64,000 nucleotides of DNA. Source: Pseudomonadota bacterium. Lineage in GTDB: Bacteria; Pseudomonadota; Gammaproteobacteria; Xanthomonadales; Rhodanobacteraceae. The translations under genes and the position numbers were made by a program. Location of the stretch: contig JAFEFO010000034.1 of assembly GCA_018240565.1 (NCBI GenBank), positions 1-64,000 on the forward strand, read 5' to 3'. Under the pieces are notes generated by a model. That model had not been told where the DNA came from, searched no databases, and saw nothing but the letters and a program-made list of their open reading frames with translations. Below are positions 9,425 to 18,984 of the stretch, in pieces (within the stretch, counting starts at the first letter, position 1; the number at the start of each line of letters is the position of its first letter).

Positions 9425-10372
9425 TCAACTCGACGCTACGCGCAATTCCTTGGGCAAGGCAAAAGTCACGTCTTCCGCATCGCCTTGCAGGTCGCGCACG
9501 CCGGTGGCGCCCCATTCACGCAGACGCGCAACGACGCCCTGCACCAGGCTTTCCGGCGCCGAGGCGCCGGCGGTGACGCCAATGCAGGTCTTGCCATCGA
9601 GCCAGTCGCGGCGGATGTCCTGCGCACCGTCGATGAGATGCGATTCCACGCCCTGGTTCTGCGCGAGTTCGCGCAAGCGGTTGGAGTTGGAACTGTTCGG
9701 CGAGCCGACCACGAGCACGAGGTCGCACTGGCGGGCAAGGTCGCGCACGGCGTTCTGGCGGTTCTGCGTGGCATAGCAGATGTCGTCGTGGCGCGGCCCC
9801 TGGATGTGCGGGAACTTCGCACGCAGCGCGGCGATCACGGCCTTGGCGTCGTCGAGGGAAAGGGTGGTCTGCGTCGAATAGGCCAGCTCGCCGGGATTTT
9901 TTGGCTCGAGTTTCTGGACGTCGGCGGGCGTTTCGACCAAATGGATCTCACTGCGGGCCTGTGCGCGATTCCACTGACCGAGCGTGCCTTCGACCTCCGG
10001 ATGTCCTGCGTGGCCGATCAGCACGACGTCCCTGCCCGCCTTGGCGTGGCGCGCGACTTCCATGTGCACCTTGGTGACCAGTGGACAGGTGGCATCGAAC
10101 ACGCGCAGATGCCGCGCCGCCGCCTGCGCGCGCACCGCCTGCGACACGCCGTGGGCGCTGAAGATCACGGTGGCCCCATCGGGAACTTCATCGAGCTCAT
10201 CGACGAACACCGCGCCGCGCTCGCGCAGGCCATCGACGACAAAGCGATTGTGCACGACCTCATGGCGCACGTAGATCGGCGCGCCGATGGATTCCAGCGC
10301 ACGTTCGACGATCTCGATGGCACGATCCACGCCAGCGCAAAAACCACGAGGATTGGCGAGCAGGATTTCCAT
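9425..10372 (-). CDS. ispH: 4-hydroxy-3-methylbut-2-enyl diphosphate reductase
   Basis: 315 residues, the same length as E. coli IspH within one residue. It catalyses the last step of the MEP isoprenoid pathway, making IPP and DMAPP. The [4Fe-4S] cysteines are C12 (RGFCAGV), C96 (DATCPLV) and C199 ([10 protein letters not shown]). I take the ATG at 10372 because it gives the canonical [15 protein letters not shown]; an ATG nine bases upstream is also possible. It lies 10 bases after lspA in the murJ-ribF-ileS-lspA-ispH order. The other MEP Fe-S enzyme, ispG, is at 46.5 kb. Confidence 0.96.
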   Translation of the reverse strand: MEILLANPRGFCAGVDRAIEIVERALESIGAPIYVRHEVVHNRFVVDGLRERGAVFVDELDEVPDGATVIFSAHGVSQAVRAQAAARHLRVFDATCPLVTKVHMEVARHAKAGRDVVLIGHAGHPEVEGTLGQWNRAQARSEIHLVETPADVQKLEPKNPGELAYSTQTTLSLDDAKAVIAALRAKFPHIQGPRHDDICYATQNRQNAVRDLARQCDLVLVVGSPNSSNSNRLRELAQNQGVESHLIDGAQDIRRDWLDGKTCIGVTAGASAPESLVQGVVARLREWGATGVRDLQGDAEDVTFALPKELRVASS

Positions 10373-10382
10373 GCCAGCCATT

Positions 10383-10886
10383 TTACTTCGCGGCCTGACC
10401 GTGCGCGAACAATCCGAACCACACCAGCAACACGGCGCCGATGCTGATCGCCGAATCGGCGACGTTGAAGGCCGGGAACGGCCATGCGCCAATGTACACT
10501 TGTATAAAATCCGTCACCTGCCCGACGCGCACGCGGTCGATCAGGTTGCCGATGGCCCCGCCAATCACCAGCGCCAAGGGCAGCGCGGTGCGCCAATCGC
10601 GGCGTGGCGTTTGTGCCAGCCAGCGCGCCAGCACAGCGCTCACGCCAATCGCGATGAGCGAAAACAGCCAACGCGACCACTGCGGATGCTCGGCAAGGAA
10701 ACTGAAGGCAGCACCGGTGTTGAAGGCGAGCGTCCAGTTGAAGATTCCCGGGATCACCGGATGCGGCACATAGGGCGTGAGCGTGTGCAACACGACGGCT
10801 TTGCTTGCCTGGTCCAGCGCGATCACGAAGGCGCTGAGCCAAAGCCAGGCCAGGCCACCACGATGCAACAAGGCATTCCTGGCCAT
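10383..10886 (-). CDS. lspA: lipoprotein signal peptidase
   Basis: 167 residues, an inner-membrane aspartic protease that cuts prolipoproteins before the lipidated cysteine. Four hydrophobic segments are visible. The catalytic pair is D117 (GNLIDR) and D144 (FNVADS), and [10 protein letters not shown] is the conserved periplasmic loop. The ATG overlaps the ileS stop as ATGA, so the two are translationally coupled. It would process the two lipobox proteins encoded at 56.8 and 59.0 kb. Confidence 0.96.
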   Translation of the reverse strand: MARNALLHRGGLAWLWLSAFVIALDQASKAVVLHTLTPYVPHPVIPGIFNWTLAFNTGAAFSFLAEHPQWSRWLFSLIAIGVSAVLARWLAQTPRRDWRTALPLALVIGGAIGNLIDRVRVGQVTDFIQVYIGAWPFPAFNVADSAISIGAVLLVWFGLFAHGQAAK

Positions 10887-13753
10887 CAGAAAAACCGCCT
10901 GGCTTCGCCGCGATTGCCGGGCAGGTTGTCCACGCAGCGACCGCAGATTTCCGGATGATCCGCGTGTGTACCAACGTCCTCACGATGGTGCCAGCAGCGG
11001 ATGCACTTGACGTTTTCGCTGACGCGCGCGGTGACACGCACGGCGGCGTCATCCAGCACCGCCACTTGCGCGGACTCCGGCGCCAGCGCGACATCGGCGA
11101 GCTTCACATCCGAAACGAGGAAGAAGAAACGCAATTCATCGCCAAACGTGTGCAAACGTTCGCGCCAACCCGCATCGACATACAGGGTCAATTCCGCGTC
11201 GAGCCCGGAACCGATCTGTCCTGCGCCACGCATGCCTTCGAGCAGCTTGGCTACGCCCTCGCGAATCGCGATCAGATCGCTCCAGAATTTGCGCTGATGC
11301 GCGCTGGCGTGCGGTGCATCCAATCCCGCGTACCAGGTTTCGAACAGCACGGATTCGTCGCGCTGGCCCGGCATCTGCTGCCAGATTTCCTCGGCGGTGA
11401 AGCTCAGGACCGGGGCGATCCAGCGCACCAGCGCTTCGAGGATCCGGTACATCGCGCTCTGCGCGCTGCGTCGGCCGTGGCTGTTTTCCTGCATCGTGTA
11501 CAGGCGATCCTTGGTGATGTCCAGGTACAACGCACCCATCTCGTTGGTGCAGAAGTTCTGCACGCGCTGCACGACTTCCGGGAAATCGTATTTCGCGTAG
11601 GCCGCTACGATGGCGGTTTGCGCATCAAACGCCTGCTGCACCGCCCATTGATCGAGCAGCAGCGAATCGGCGACGGCAACGAGGTGCTTGTCCGGATCGA
11701 AGCCGTGCAAATTTCCGAGCAGGAAGCGCGCGGTGTTGCGGATGCGACGATAGGCATCGGCGACGCGTTTCAAGATCGTTTCCGACAGCGCCATCTCGTT
11801 GCGGTAATCGGCCGAGGCGATCCACAGGCGCAAGATGTCCGCGCCGTTGTTCTTGATCACGTCCTGTGGCTCGATGCCGTTGCCGAGCGACTTGGACATC
11901 TTGCGGCCCTGCTCGTCCACGGTGAAGCCGTGCGTGAGCACCTCATCGTACGGCGCCTTGCCGTGCATCGCGACGGACGTAAGCAACGAGGAATGGAACC
12001 AGCCGCGATGCTGGTCCGAGCCTTCCAGGTACATGACCTTGTCGCCTGGCTTTCTCGCCAGATTCGCGCGCTGGTCGAGCACGCAATAATGCGTCACGCC
12101 CGAATCGAACCAGACATCGAGGATGTCGGTGACTTTTTCGTAGTCGTTCGCTTCATCGCCGAGCAGCTCACGCGGATCGAGCGCATACCACGCATCGGCG
12201 CCGTCTTTCTCGACGCGCTGGGCGACCTGTTCCATCAATTCCACGCTGCGCGGGTGCGGCAATTGCGTGGACTTGTGCACGAACAGCGCGATCGGCACGC
12301 CCCAGGTGCGCTGGCGCGAGATGCACCAGTCGGGGCGCCCCTCGACCATGCCTGCGATGCGCTCCTCGCCCCATGCCGGGTACCACTTCACATCATTGTG
12401 GATCGCCTTGAGCGCGTCGGCGCGCAGGTTCTTCTGCTCCATGCCGATGAACCACTGCGGCGTGGTGCGGAATGCGACCGGCGTGCGATGGCGCCAGCAA
12501 TGCGGGTAGCTGTGCGTGATTTTCGCGAACGCGAGCAGCACGCCGCGCTCGCGCAGCAGATCCACGACCGTGTCGTTGGCCTTGAAGATAAACTGGCCGG
12601 CGAAAATCGGCGTGCCGTCCAGATACACGCCGTTCGGGCCGACCGGATTCAATTCGGCCGGAGTATATTTGTCCACAATGCCGTATTGCTTGCCGACGAC
12701 GAAGTCTTCCGCGCCATGGCCGGGCGCGGTGTGCACGGCGCCGGTGCCATCCTCGGCGGATACGTGGTCGCCGAGGATGATGGGCACGATGCGGTCGTAA
12801 AATGGATGGCGTAGGTGCACGCCCTCGAGCGCACTGCCCTTGGCCTCACCCAAGGTCTTCGACGATTCGACGCCGTATCGAGCGAGAACTTTTTCCGCCA
12901 ACGCACGCGCCAGCACCAGCAGCACGCGCTTGCCGTTGCGCGGCGACCCTTCGACCAGAACGTAGTCCAGGTCCGGCCCCAGCGACACCGCAAAACTCGC
13001 CGGCAGCGTCCATGGCGTGGTGGTCCAGATCGGCACGGCGACGATGTCGTCGTCGGCAATGCTCGCGCCGAACTTTGCCGCGAGCGCTTTCGGATCGACC
13101 GCATCGTAGGCCACGTCGATCGCCGGCGAGGTCTTGTCCTGGTATTCGATTTCGGCCTCGGCCAGCGCCGAGCCGCAATCAAAGCACCAGTGCACGGGCT
13201 TGAAGCCGCGCGTCACATGGCCGTTGGCGACGATCTGCGCCAGCGCGCGAATGATGTCGGCTTCGTACTTGAAATCCATCGTGCGATAGGGGTTGTCCCA
13301 TTCGCCGAGCACGCCCAAACGCTTGAAATCGATGCGTTGCAGGTCGATCTGTTTTGACGCGTATTCGCGGCACAACTTGCGGAATTCCGCTGCATCGACC
13401 TTGACGCCAACCTTGCCGACCTTTTTTTCGACCGCGACTTCGATCGGCAGGCCGTGGCAATCCCAGCCCGGTACATAGGGCGAGCGCAGGCCGGCGAGCA
13501 GCTTGGACTTGACCACGATGTCCTTGAGGATCTTGTTCACCGCATGGCCGAGGTGGATCGCGCCGTTTGCATACGGTGGGCCATCGTGCAGGATGAAGGC
13601 GTGTTCGCGGTTCGCTGTACGTTGCTGGATCTGCTCGTAGCGATTGGCCTTCTCCCACGCGGCCACCATGTCCGGCTCGCGCTTGGGCAGGTCGGCCTTC
13701 ATCGCGAAGGCGGTTTGCGGAAGGTGGATGGTGTTCTTGTAATCGTGGCTCAC
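10886..13753 (-). CDS. ileS: isoleucyl-tRNA synthetase
   Basis: 955 residues, class Ia synthetase charging tRNA-Ile. HLGH at residues 67-70 (HIGH motif) and [11 protein letters not shown] in the second half form the ATP site. The C-terminus carries [12 protein letters not shown] and CGRCVDN, the zinc-binding pair of bacterial IleRS. The gene begins with GTG at 13753, which overlaps the ribF stop as GTGA; this start gives [16 protein letters not shown], matching the family N-terminus. It overlaps lspA at the other end, so ribF, ileS and lspA form a tightly coupled unit. Confidence 0.97.
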   Translation of the reverse strand: MSHDYKNTIHLPQTAFAMKADLPKREPDMVAAWEKANRYEQIQQRTANREHAFILHDGPPYANGAIHLGHAVNKILKDIVVKSKLLAGLRSPYVPGWDCHGLPIEVAVEKKVGKVGVKVDAAEFRKLCREYASKQIDLQRIDFKRLGVLGEWDNPYRTMDFKYEADIIRALAQIVANGHVTRGFKPVHWCFDCGSALAEAEIEYQDKTSPAIDVAYDAVDPKALAAKFGASIADDDIVAVPIWTTTPWTLPASFAVSLGPDLDYVLVEGSPRNGKRVLLVLARALAEKVLARYGVESSKTLGEAKGSALEGVHLRHPFYDRIVPIILGDHVSAEDGTGAVHTAPGHGAEDFVVGKQYGIVDKYTPAELNPVGPNGVYLDGTPIFAGQFIFKANDTVVDLLRERGVLLAFAKITHSYPHCWRHRTPVAFRTTPQWFIGMEQKNLRADALKAIHNDVKWYPAWGEERIAGMVEGRPDWCISRQRTWGVPIALFVHKSTQLPHPRSVELMEQVAQRVEKDGADAWYALDPRELLGDEANDYEKVTDILDVWFDSGVTHYCVLDQRANLARKPGDKVMYLEGSDQHRGWFHSSLLTSVAMHGKAPYDEVLTHGFTVDEQGRKMSKSLGNGIEPQDVIKNNGADILRLWIASADYRNEMALSETILKRVADAYRRIRNTARFLLGNLHGFDPDKHLVAVADSLLLDQWAVQQAFDAQTAIVAAYAKYDFPEVVQRVQNFCTNEMGALYLDITKDRLYTMQENSHGRRSAQSAMYRILEALVRWIAPVLSFTAEEIWQQMPGQRDESVLFETWYAGLDAPHASAHQRKFWSDLIAIREGVAKLLEGMRGAGQIGSGLDAELTLYVDAGWRERLHTFGDELRFFFLVSDVKLADVALAPESAQVAVLDDAAVRVTARVSENVKCIRCWHHREDVGTHADHPEICGRCVDNLPGNRGEARRFF

Positions 13754-14709
13754 GTCAGTGCTCCAGCCGTCGCCGTCGTGCTACGGCTCATGATTTCCCG
13801 CGCCGCCTGCGCGTCAAGGTCGATCTGCTTTACCATCGCGTCGAGGCTGTCGAACTTTTCCTCGTCGCGCAATTTGTGTACAAATTCCACTTCTATACGT
13901 TTTCCGTAAAGATCGCCATCGAAATCGAACAAGTGCGCTTCGAGCAGCACCTCGCGACCATCGACCGTGGGCCGCGTGCCAAGGCTTGCTACCCCCGGCA
14001 TTGCCGCGTCGCGCACCCCATGCACGCGCACCGCGAACACGCCCGCGACCGGCGCCACACGCGAACCCAGGCGCAGGTTCGCCGTCGGATATCCCAGCTT
14101 GCGGCCAAGCTGCGCGCCACGCACCACATGTCCGCCAATCGCAAAACGGCGTCCAAGCAACTCTGCCGCCGCATCGAAATCGCCCGCCGCGAGCAGCGCT
14201 CGGATTCGCGTGCTGGAAACGCGCGCGCCATCCAGTGCGAACGGCGCGACTTCGCCGGCGGCAAATCCATGTGACGCACCCATGCCTTGCAACAGCGCCA
14301 GGTCGCCGGCACGCGCATGGCCGAAGCGGAAGCCCTCACCGACCCATACCTGCCGCGCACCCAGCCGCCGCACCAGGATGTCTTCGACGAATGCCTCGGC
14401 GCGCATCGCCGCCAGATTGGCATCGAAACGCAACAGCAGCAGCCGCTGCATGCCCGCGCGTTGCAGCAACGCTACTTTCTCGCGCACACTGCTCAACTGC
14501 GGCATGCCCGCATCGCGCGCGAAAAACGCGCGTGGTATGGGCGCGAAACTCACCGCGATCGGCGTCAGCGTTTGCGCCTGCGCGCTCGCGCAAACTTGCG
14601 CCAGAACCGCCTGGTGGCCACGATGCACGCCGTCGAACGCACCAATGCAGACCGCACTTCCGCGCGGCGCGAGGCACGAGCCAGCGGCGTCTCTGTACAA
14701 GGCTTGCAT
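13750..14709 (-). CDS. ribF: bifunctional riboflavin kinase/FAD synthetase
   Basis: 319 residues, making FMN and FAD. The N-terminal nucleotidyltransferase has [11 protein letters not shown] (residues about 23-33) and the later [10 protein letters not shown]. The C-terminal flavokinase half has [11 protein letters not shown] and a GTRPT segment. It lies downstream of murJ across a 105-base gap that contains a hairpin repeat. A perfect TATAAT ends only eight bases before the ATG, so the transcript from that site would have almost no leader; no Shine-Dalgarno is visible. The stop overlaps the GTG of ileS. Confidence 0.95.
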   Translation of the reverse strand: MQALYRDAAGSCLAPRGSAVCIGAFDGVHRGHQAVLAQVCASAQAQTLTPIAVSFAPIPRAFFARDAGMPQLSSVREKVALLQRAGMQRLLLLRFDANLAAMRAEAFVEDILVRRLGARQVWVGEGFRFGHARAGDLALLQGMGASHGFAAGEVAPFALDGARVSSTRIRALLAAGDFDAAAELLGRRFAIGGHVVRGAQLGRKLGYPTANLRLGSRVAPVAGVFAVRVHGVRDAAMPGVASLGTRPTVDGREVLLEAHLFDFDGDLYGKRIEVEFVHKLRDEEKFDSLDAMVKQIDLDAQAAREIMSRSTTATAGALT

Positions 14710-14716
14710 CTGTGAG

Positions 14717-14722
14717 ATTATA
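14717..14722 (-). promoter_or_regulatory. candidate -10 box for ribF with near-leaderless start
   Basis: The minus strand reads TATAAT here, followed by CTCACAG and the ribF ATG at 14709. A start site seven bases after the box would fall at or next to the ATG. No good -35 is visible 16-18 bases upstream, where the hairpin repeat lies, so this rests on the -10 alone. Confidence 0.35.
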
Positions 14723-14724
14723 AA

Positions 14725-14788
14725 TTGAAAAGTGCGGCCACGGATGGCCGCTTTTTGATTTTGGCAATCATGGATGATTGCAAAAGAT
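14725..14788 (+). repeat. dispersed double-hairpin repeat, copy A
   Basis: Two adjacent stem-loops: GCGGCCA/TGGCCGC around a four-base loop, then GCAATCA/TGATTGC around TGGA. The element begins TTGAAAAGTGC and ends GATTGCAAAAGATCAA. A second copy with the same layout, and base changes that mostly keep the stems, lies at 38184-38247. Here it follows the murJ stop (minus strand); on that strand the first stem is followed by ACTTTTCAA, so it may end murJ transcription. In one frame both copies read as DGRF..AI.DDCK, which looks like chance translation of the hairpins. Confidence 0.75.
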
Positions 14789-14814
14789 CAACATTACGCT
14801 GCGGCGCTCAAAGA

Positions 14815-16449
14815 TCATGTTCCCCGCAAATCCCGCATCCGGAAACCGCAGGCGCACAAGGCGGCGACATAGGCAACCGCTCCCGCCGCGACCAATACAG
14901 CCAGGTGCCAGCCACGGGTGGCGATGCGCACGGTCGTCCAGTCCGGCCACAGCCAGGCGCCTGCGATCAATACCGCCATCATTGCAACACTGGCAAATCC
15001 CAATCGCAGCCAGTGCCGCGTCCAGCCCGGTTGCCGCGAGTACACGCCGGCGCGCTTGAGATATCGCCACAACAAGGCGAACTGCAAATAGTTGGACACC
15101 GAGCTTGCGATCGCCAGGCCCAGGTGCAATCCGGGCAGCCGCTCGATGCCGTCCAGCCACGGCAGATTCTTCATTTCCGGGGACGCCCACGCTTCGAACA
15201 GAACGGCAACCAGCAGGAAATTGAAAACCATGTTGACGACGAGCGCGACGACGCCGGCGCGCACCGGCGTTTTCGTATCCTGCCGCGCGTAGAACGCCGG
15301 CAGCAGCGTGCGCGTGAGCGCGATGGCCGGCACGCCGGCGCCGAGCGCGACGATCGCGATCGCCGTCATGTGCGTGTCGAACGCCGTGTACGCACCGTTC
15401 TGGAAGAACGTCGCCACCAGCGGCTCGGCGAGGACCAGCAAGGCACACATCGCCGGCACCGCGACCAGCAAGGTGGTGCGCAGTCCCCAATCCAGCGCGC
15501 GCGAAAAACCGGCGCCATCCTCGGCAACGTGATGGCGCGACAGCGCCGGCAGGATCACCGTGCCGAGTGCAACGCCGAACACACCCAGCGGCAATTCCAG
15601 AAAACGCGTGGCCTGGTACATCCAGGTCTGCGATCCGGTGGCGAGCAGCGAAATGACGATGGTGTCGAGCAGCAGGTTCAACTGCGCGATGGACGAACCA
15701 AACAGTGTCGGGATCATCAGGCGCATGATCCGGCGCACCTGCGCATGCCTCCAGCCCCAGCGCGGCAAGGTCAGCAAGTTCAGGCCCCGCAAGGCCGGCA
15801 GCAGGAACAGCAGTTGCAACACGCCCGCCACAAGCACGGCCCAGCCCAGGGACAGGATCGGCACGTGCAGATGCGGCGCCAGCCACAAGGCGCCGGCAAT
15901 CATGCAGATGTTGAGGATCACCGGCGCGAACGCCGGCAAGGCAAAACGGTGGAAGCTGTTGAGCACGCCGCCGGCAAGCGCGGTCAGCGAAACGAACAGC
16001 AAGTAGGGAAACGTCAGGCGCAACAGGTCGGTGGTCAGACCGAGCTTGCCCGGTTCTTCCATCGCGCCGGGCGCGAAGGTCAAGGCCAATTGCGGCGCAA
16101 AGATCAGGCCCAGCGCGGTGATCAGGAGCAACACGCCGCCGAGCGTGCCGGCCACGCGCGCGGTCAAGTCGCGCAATTCGGCGTGGCTGCGGGTTTCCTT
16201 GACCTGGGTGAACACCGGCACAAAGGCGGTCGAAAACGAGCCTTCGGCAAACAGCCGGCGCATGAAGTTGGGAATGCGGAAGGCGATGACGAAGGCGTCG
16301 GTCGCGGCGTTGGCGCCGAACACATGGCTGATGGCGATGTCGCGCACCAGGCCGAGCACGCGCGAGACCATGGTCATCGCGCTGAACGAAAACACCCCGC
16401 GCAACAGGCTCGGCGCCTTCACTGGCGAACCCGTGCGCAATTGACGCAA
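14815..16449 (-). CDS. murJ: lipid II flippase MurJ
   Basis: 544 residues and about 14 hydrophobic helices, a MOP-superfamily flippase that moves lipid II across the inner membrane for peptidoglycan synthesis. The N-terminal [17 protein letters not shown] and [19 protein letters not shown] are hallmark MurJ segments. The start is uncertain: the frame opens at TTG 16449, and GTG at 16422 is also possible. The TTG falls inside the spacer of the divergent rpsT promoter, which slightly favours the shorter form. The stop is followed by a hairpin repeat and then ribF on the same strand. Confidence 0.93.
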   Translation of the reverse strand: MRQLRTGSPVKAPSLLRGVFSFSAMTMVSRVLGLVRDIAISHVFGANAATDAFVIAFRIPNFMRRLFAEGSFSTAFVPVFTQVKETRSHAELRDLTARVAGTLGGVLLLITALGLIFAPQLALTFAPGAMEEPGKLGLTTDLLRLTFPYLLFVSLTALAGGVLNSFHRFALPAFAPVILNICMIAGALWLAPHLHVPILSLGWAVLVAGVLQLLFLLPALRGLNLLTLPRWGWRHAQVRRIMRLMIPTLFGSSIAQLNLLLDTIVISLLATGSQTWMYQATRFLELPLGVFGVALGTVILPALSRHHVAEDGAGFSRALDWGLRTTLLVAVPAMCALLVLAEPLVATFFQNGAYTAFDTHMTAIAIVALGAGVPAIALTRTLLPAFYARQDTKTPVRAGVVALVVNMVFNFLLVAVLFEAWASPEMKNLPWLDGIERLPGLHLGLAIASSVSNYLQFALLWRYLKRAGVYSRQPGWTRHWLRLGFASVAMMAVLIAGAWLWPDWTTVRIATRGWHLAVLVAAGAVAYVAALCACGFRMRDLRGT

Positions 16450-16469
16450 ACCCGCGATCCGCCTACAAT
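16441..16469 (+). promoter_or_regulatory. sigma-70 promoter of rpsT
   Basis: TTGACG at 16441-16446 and TACAAT at 16464-16469 are separated by exactly 17 bases, each one mismatch from consensus. It faces rpsT, leaving a leader of about 175 bases before the TTG start. It overlaps the 5' end of the divergent murJ gene. Confidence 0.8.
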
Positions 16470-16652
16470 TACCGGCCTTTTTCGACCTGCTGGCCGCCCC
16501 AACGGCGGCCTCGGCACATGGACGTGTCGGCGCAGCGCGCGCGAACGCGCTCGATGCGGCAAACGTGGTGCGGCTCGGCCGCAGCCGTTTGCTTGCAAAC
16601 TGCGGCAGGATACCCAGTTTTGCAATCCATCAATATCTACCGGAGTATTCCC

Positions 16653-16913
16653 TTGGCCAACATCAAATCCGCCAAAAAGCGCGCCCGCCAGGCGGTCAAG
16701 CGCAACGCCCGCAACGCCAGTTCGCGCTCCATGCTGCGCACGGCGATCAAGAAAGTCGTGAGCGCGGTTGCCGCGAAGGACAAGGCCGGCGCCGAAGCCG
16801 CCTACAAGGCCGCCGAGCCGATCATGGACCGCTATTCCAGCCGCGGCCTGATCCACAAGAACAAGGCCGCGCGCCACAAGAGCCGCCTGACGGCACATAT
16901 TAAAGCGCTCTAA
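16653..16913 (+). CDS. rpsT: 30S ribosomal protein S20
   Basis: 86 residues, one fewer than E. coli S20. The start is TTG at 16653, giving (M)[12 protein letters not shown], with GGAG seven bases upstream; no ATG gives the right N-terminus. E. coli rpsT also starts with UUG and is autoregulated through that weak start, so the same control is plausible. The protein is very basic and binds 16S rRNA early in 30S assembly. The long leader from the promoter at 16441 and the terminator at 16931 make it a monocistronic unit. Confidence 0.95.
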   Translation: MANIKSAKKRARQAVKRNARNASSRSMLRTAIKKVVSAVAAKDKAGAEAAYKAAEPIMDRYSSRGLIHKNKAARHKSRLTAHIKAL

Positions 16914-16930
16914 GCATCTGCGCTTTGTCC

Positions 16931-16963
16931 AAAAAAAGCCGATACCTGTCGGCTTTTTTTTTG
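16931..16963. terminator. bidirectional terminator between rpsT and obgE
   Basis: AAAAAAAGCCGA, a short loop, then TCGGCTTTTTTTTT. The stem AAGCCGA/TCGGCTT is flanked by A on one side and T on the other, so it works on both strands for convergent rpsT and obgE, whose stops lie 17 and 10 bases away. Confidence 0.88.
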
Positions 16964-16972
16964 CCAATCGCC

Positions 16973-18010
<1,038 letters not shown>

Positions 18011-18015
18011 CTACA

Positions 18016-18043
18016 CAAAAACAAAGCCCCGCGCATGGCGGGG
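18016..18043 (-). terminator. second hairpin terminator upstream of obgE
   Basis: On the minus strand, stem CCCCGC/GCGGGG with a five-base loop is followed by CTTTGTTTTTG. It lies just ahead of the obgE start and downstream of another terminator at 18142, so readthrough from rpmA meets two stops in a row. It could also act as an attenuator for obgE. Confidence 0.55.
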
Positions 18044-18062
18044 TCGCGGCGAATCGGTGGCC

Positions 18063-18137
18063 GCGTTGAAGCGCGGGCAGCGATTTTGCCGAGGGTGAGC
18101 CATGGATGGCGATCGGGCAACCGCGCCATGGATGGTT
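18063..18137 (+). repeat. dispersed CATGGATG hairpin repeat, copy 1
   Basis: Starts GCGTTGAAGCGC; 20 bases later comes GTGAGCCATGGATGGC, then CGGGCAAC and GCGCCATGGATGGTT. A second copy with the same order and spacing lies at 54923-54996. The first stem is GCCAT/ATGGC here and GGCAT/ATGCC there, a paired change that keeps the hairpin. It sits in the rpmA-obgE gap between two terminators. Confidence 0.65.
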
Positions 18138-18141
18138 CAAA

Positions 18142-18167
18142 CAAAAAGCCCCGCAGGTCGCGGGGCT
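18142..18167 (-). terminator. terminator of rplU-rpmA
   Basis: On the minus strand AGCCCCGC, a five-base loop, then GCGGGGCT followed by TTTTTG. A strong GC stem with a T run, 25 bases past the rpmA stop. Confidence 0.82.
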
Positions 18168-18191
18168 CCTTGGGTTCACGCAACGGGGCGA

Positions 18192-18449
18192 TTACGCTTT
18201 GGCGACGCTGACCGTCTTGCGGCTCTTGGCGCCCTTGACCGAGAACTGCACGGTGCCGTCGACCAGCGCGAACAGGGTGTGGTCGCGGCCCAGGCCGACG
18301 CCATGGCCCGGATGAAATTGGGTGCCGCGCTGGCGCACGATGATGTTGCCGGCTTCGACCGCCTGGCCACCGTAGATCTTCACGCCGAGGTACTTCGGGT
18401 TGGAGTCGCGGCCGTTACGGGTACTGCCGCCTGCTTTTTTATGTGCCAT
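18192..18449 (-). CDS. rpmA: 50S ribosomal protein L27
   Basis: 85 residues beginning [16 protein letters not shown], the conserved N-terminal arm that reaches the peptidyl-transferase centre, without the cleaved extension found in Firmicutes. [17 protein letters not shown] and [16 protein letters not shown] complete the family signature. It lies 11 bases after rplU in the same transcript and ends at a strong terminator. Confidence 0.97.
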   Translation of the reverse strand: MAHKKAGGSTRNGRDSNPKYLGVKIYGGQAVEAGNIIVRQRGTQFHPGHGVGLGRDHTLFALVDGTVQFSVKGAKSRKTVSVAKA

Positions 18450-18460
18450 TGCTGTTCTCC

Positions 18461-18775
18461 TTACTTGCCCGAAATACCGGTGATTTCGACTTCGGTGTAG
18501 TGCTGCCGATGTCCCATCTGCTTCATGTGGTGCTTGCGGCGGCGGAATTTGATGATGCGCACCTTGTCGGCGCGGCCATGCGCCTTGACGGTGGCGGCGA
18601 CGCTGGCGCCCGCCACGAGCGGAGCGCCCATGGTGATGCCCTCGCCTTCGCCGATCAGCAGCACCTGGTCGAATGTGACCGCGGCGCCGACATCGGCCTC
18701 GAGTTTTTCCACACGCAGGGTTTCGCCCTGCATGACGCGGTATTGCTTACCGCCGGTTTTGATGACTGCGTACAT
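18461..18775 (-). CDS. rplU: 50S ribosomal protein L21
   Basis: 104 residues, matching the family length. [14 protein letters not shown] and the C-terminal [19 protein letters not shown] are diagnostic of L21, which binds 23S rRNA. It is the first gene of rplU-rpmA. The promoter at 18834-18863 gives a leader of about 50 bases that contains a GCCCGA/TCGGGC hairpin. That hairpin could serve in autogenous control, though no binding site for a ribosomal protein can be proven. Confidence 0.97.
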   Translation of the reverse strand: MYAVIKTGGKQYRVMQGETLRVEKLEADVGAAVTFDQVLLIGEGEGITMGAPLVAGASVAATVKAHGRADKVRIIKFRRRKHHMKQMGHRQHYTEVEITGISGK

Positions 18776-18833
18776 GACAACCTCGGTTCTGTAGTTATTC
18801 TGGGATCAAGCCCGAGGGTCGGGCTAGCCGCGC

Positions 18834-18863
18834 ATTGTAGCAGAACCTGCTTTTTCAGGTCAA
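18834..18863 (-). promoter_or_regulatory. sigma-70 extended -10 promoter of rplU
   Basis: On the minus strand TTGACC (18858-18863) and TACAAT (18834-18839) are 18 bases apart, and TGC directly before the -10 makes an extended -10. It points at rplU, with the start site about 50 bases before the ATG. Confidence 0.8.
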
Positions 18864-18984
18864 ACAGGCACTTGGACCAAACATGTGCCTCGCGCCAGCC
18901 AGCCTTGCCGAATCGGCAAACAAGGCAATGGCAGGACTTGACCAACGCGCTACACTACTTCGTTCACTCGATTTTGGCCCGTTC

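Noticed and set aside
10955..12814. 619-codon plus-strand frame
   Set aside because: Antisense shadow of ileS.
14725..16761. 678-codon plus-strand frame beginning in the hairpin repeat
   Set aside because: It is antisense to murJ and runs through the rpsT promoter; composition is Gln/Arg-rich without motifs.
18938..18956. TTGACC with TACACT as a uvrA promoter
   Set aside because: The spacer is only seven bases, so the two boxes cannot work together.
18883..18984. Upstream extension of uvrA by 34 codons
   Set aside because: The extension has no family similarity and overlaps the divergent promoter zone; [16 protein letters not shown] is the known N-terminus.
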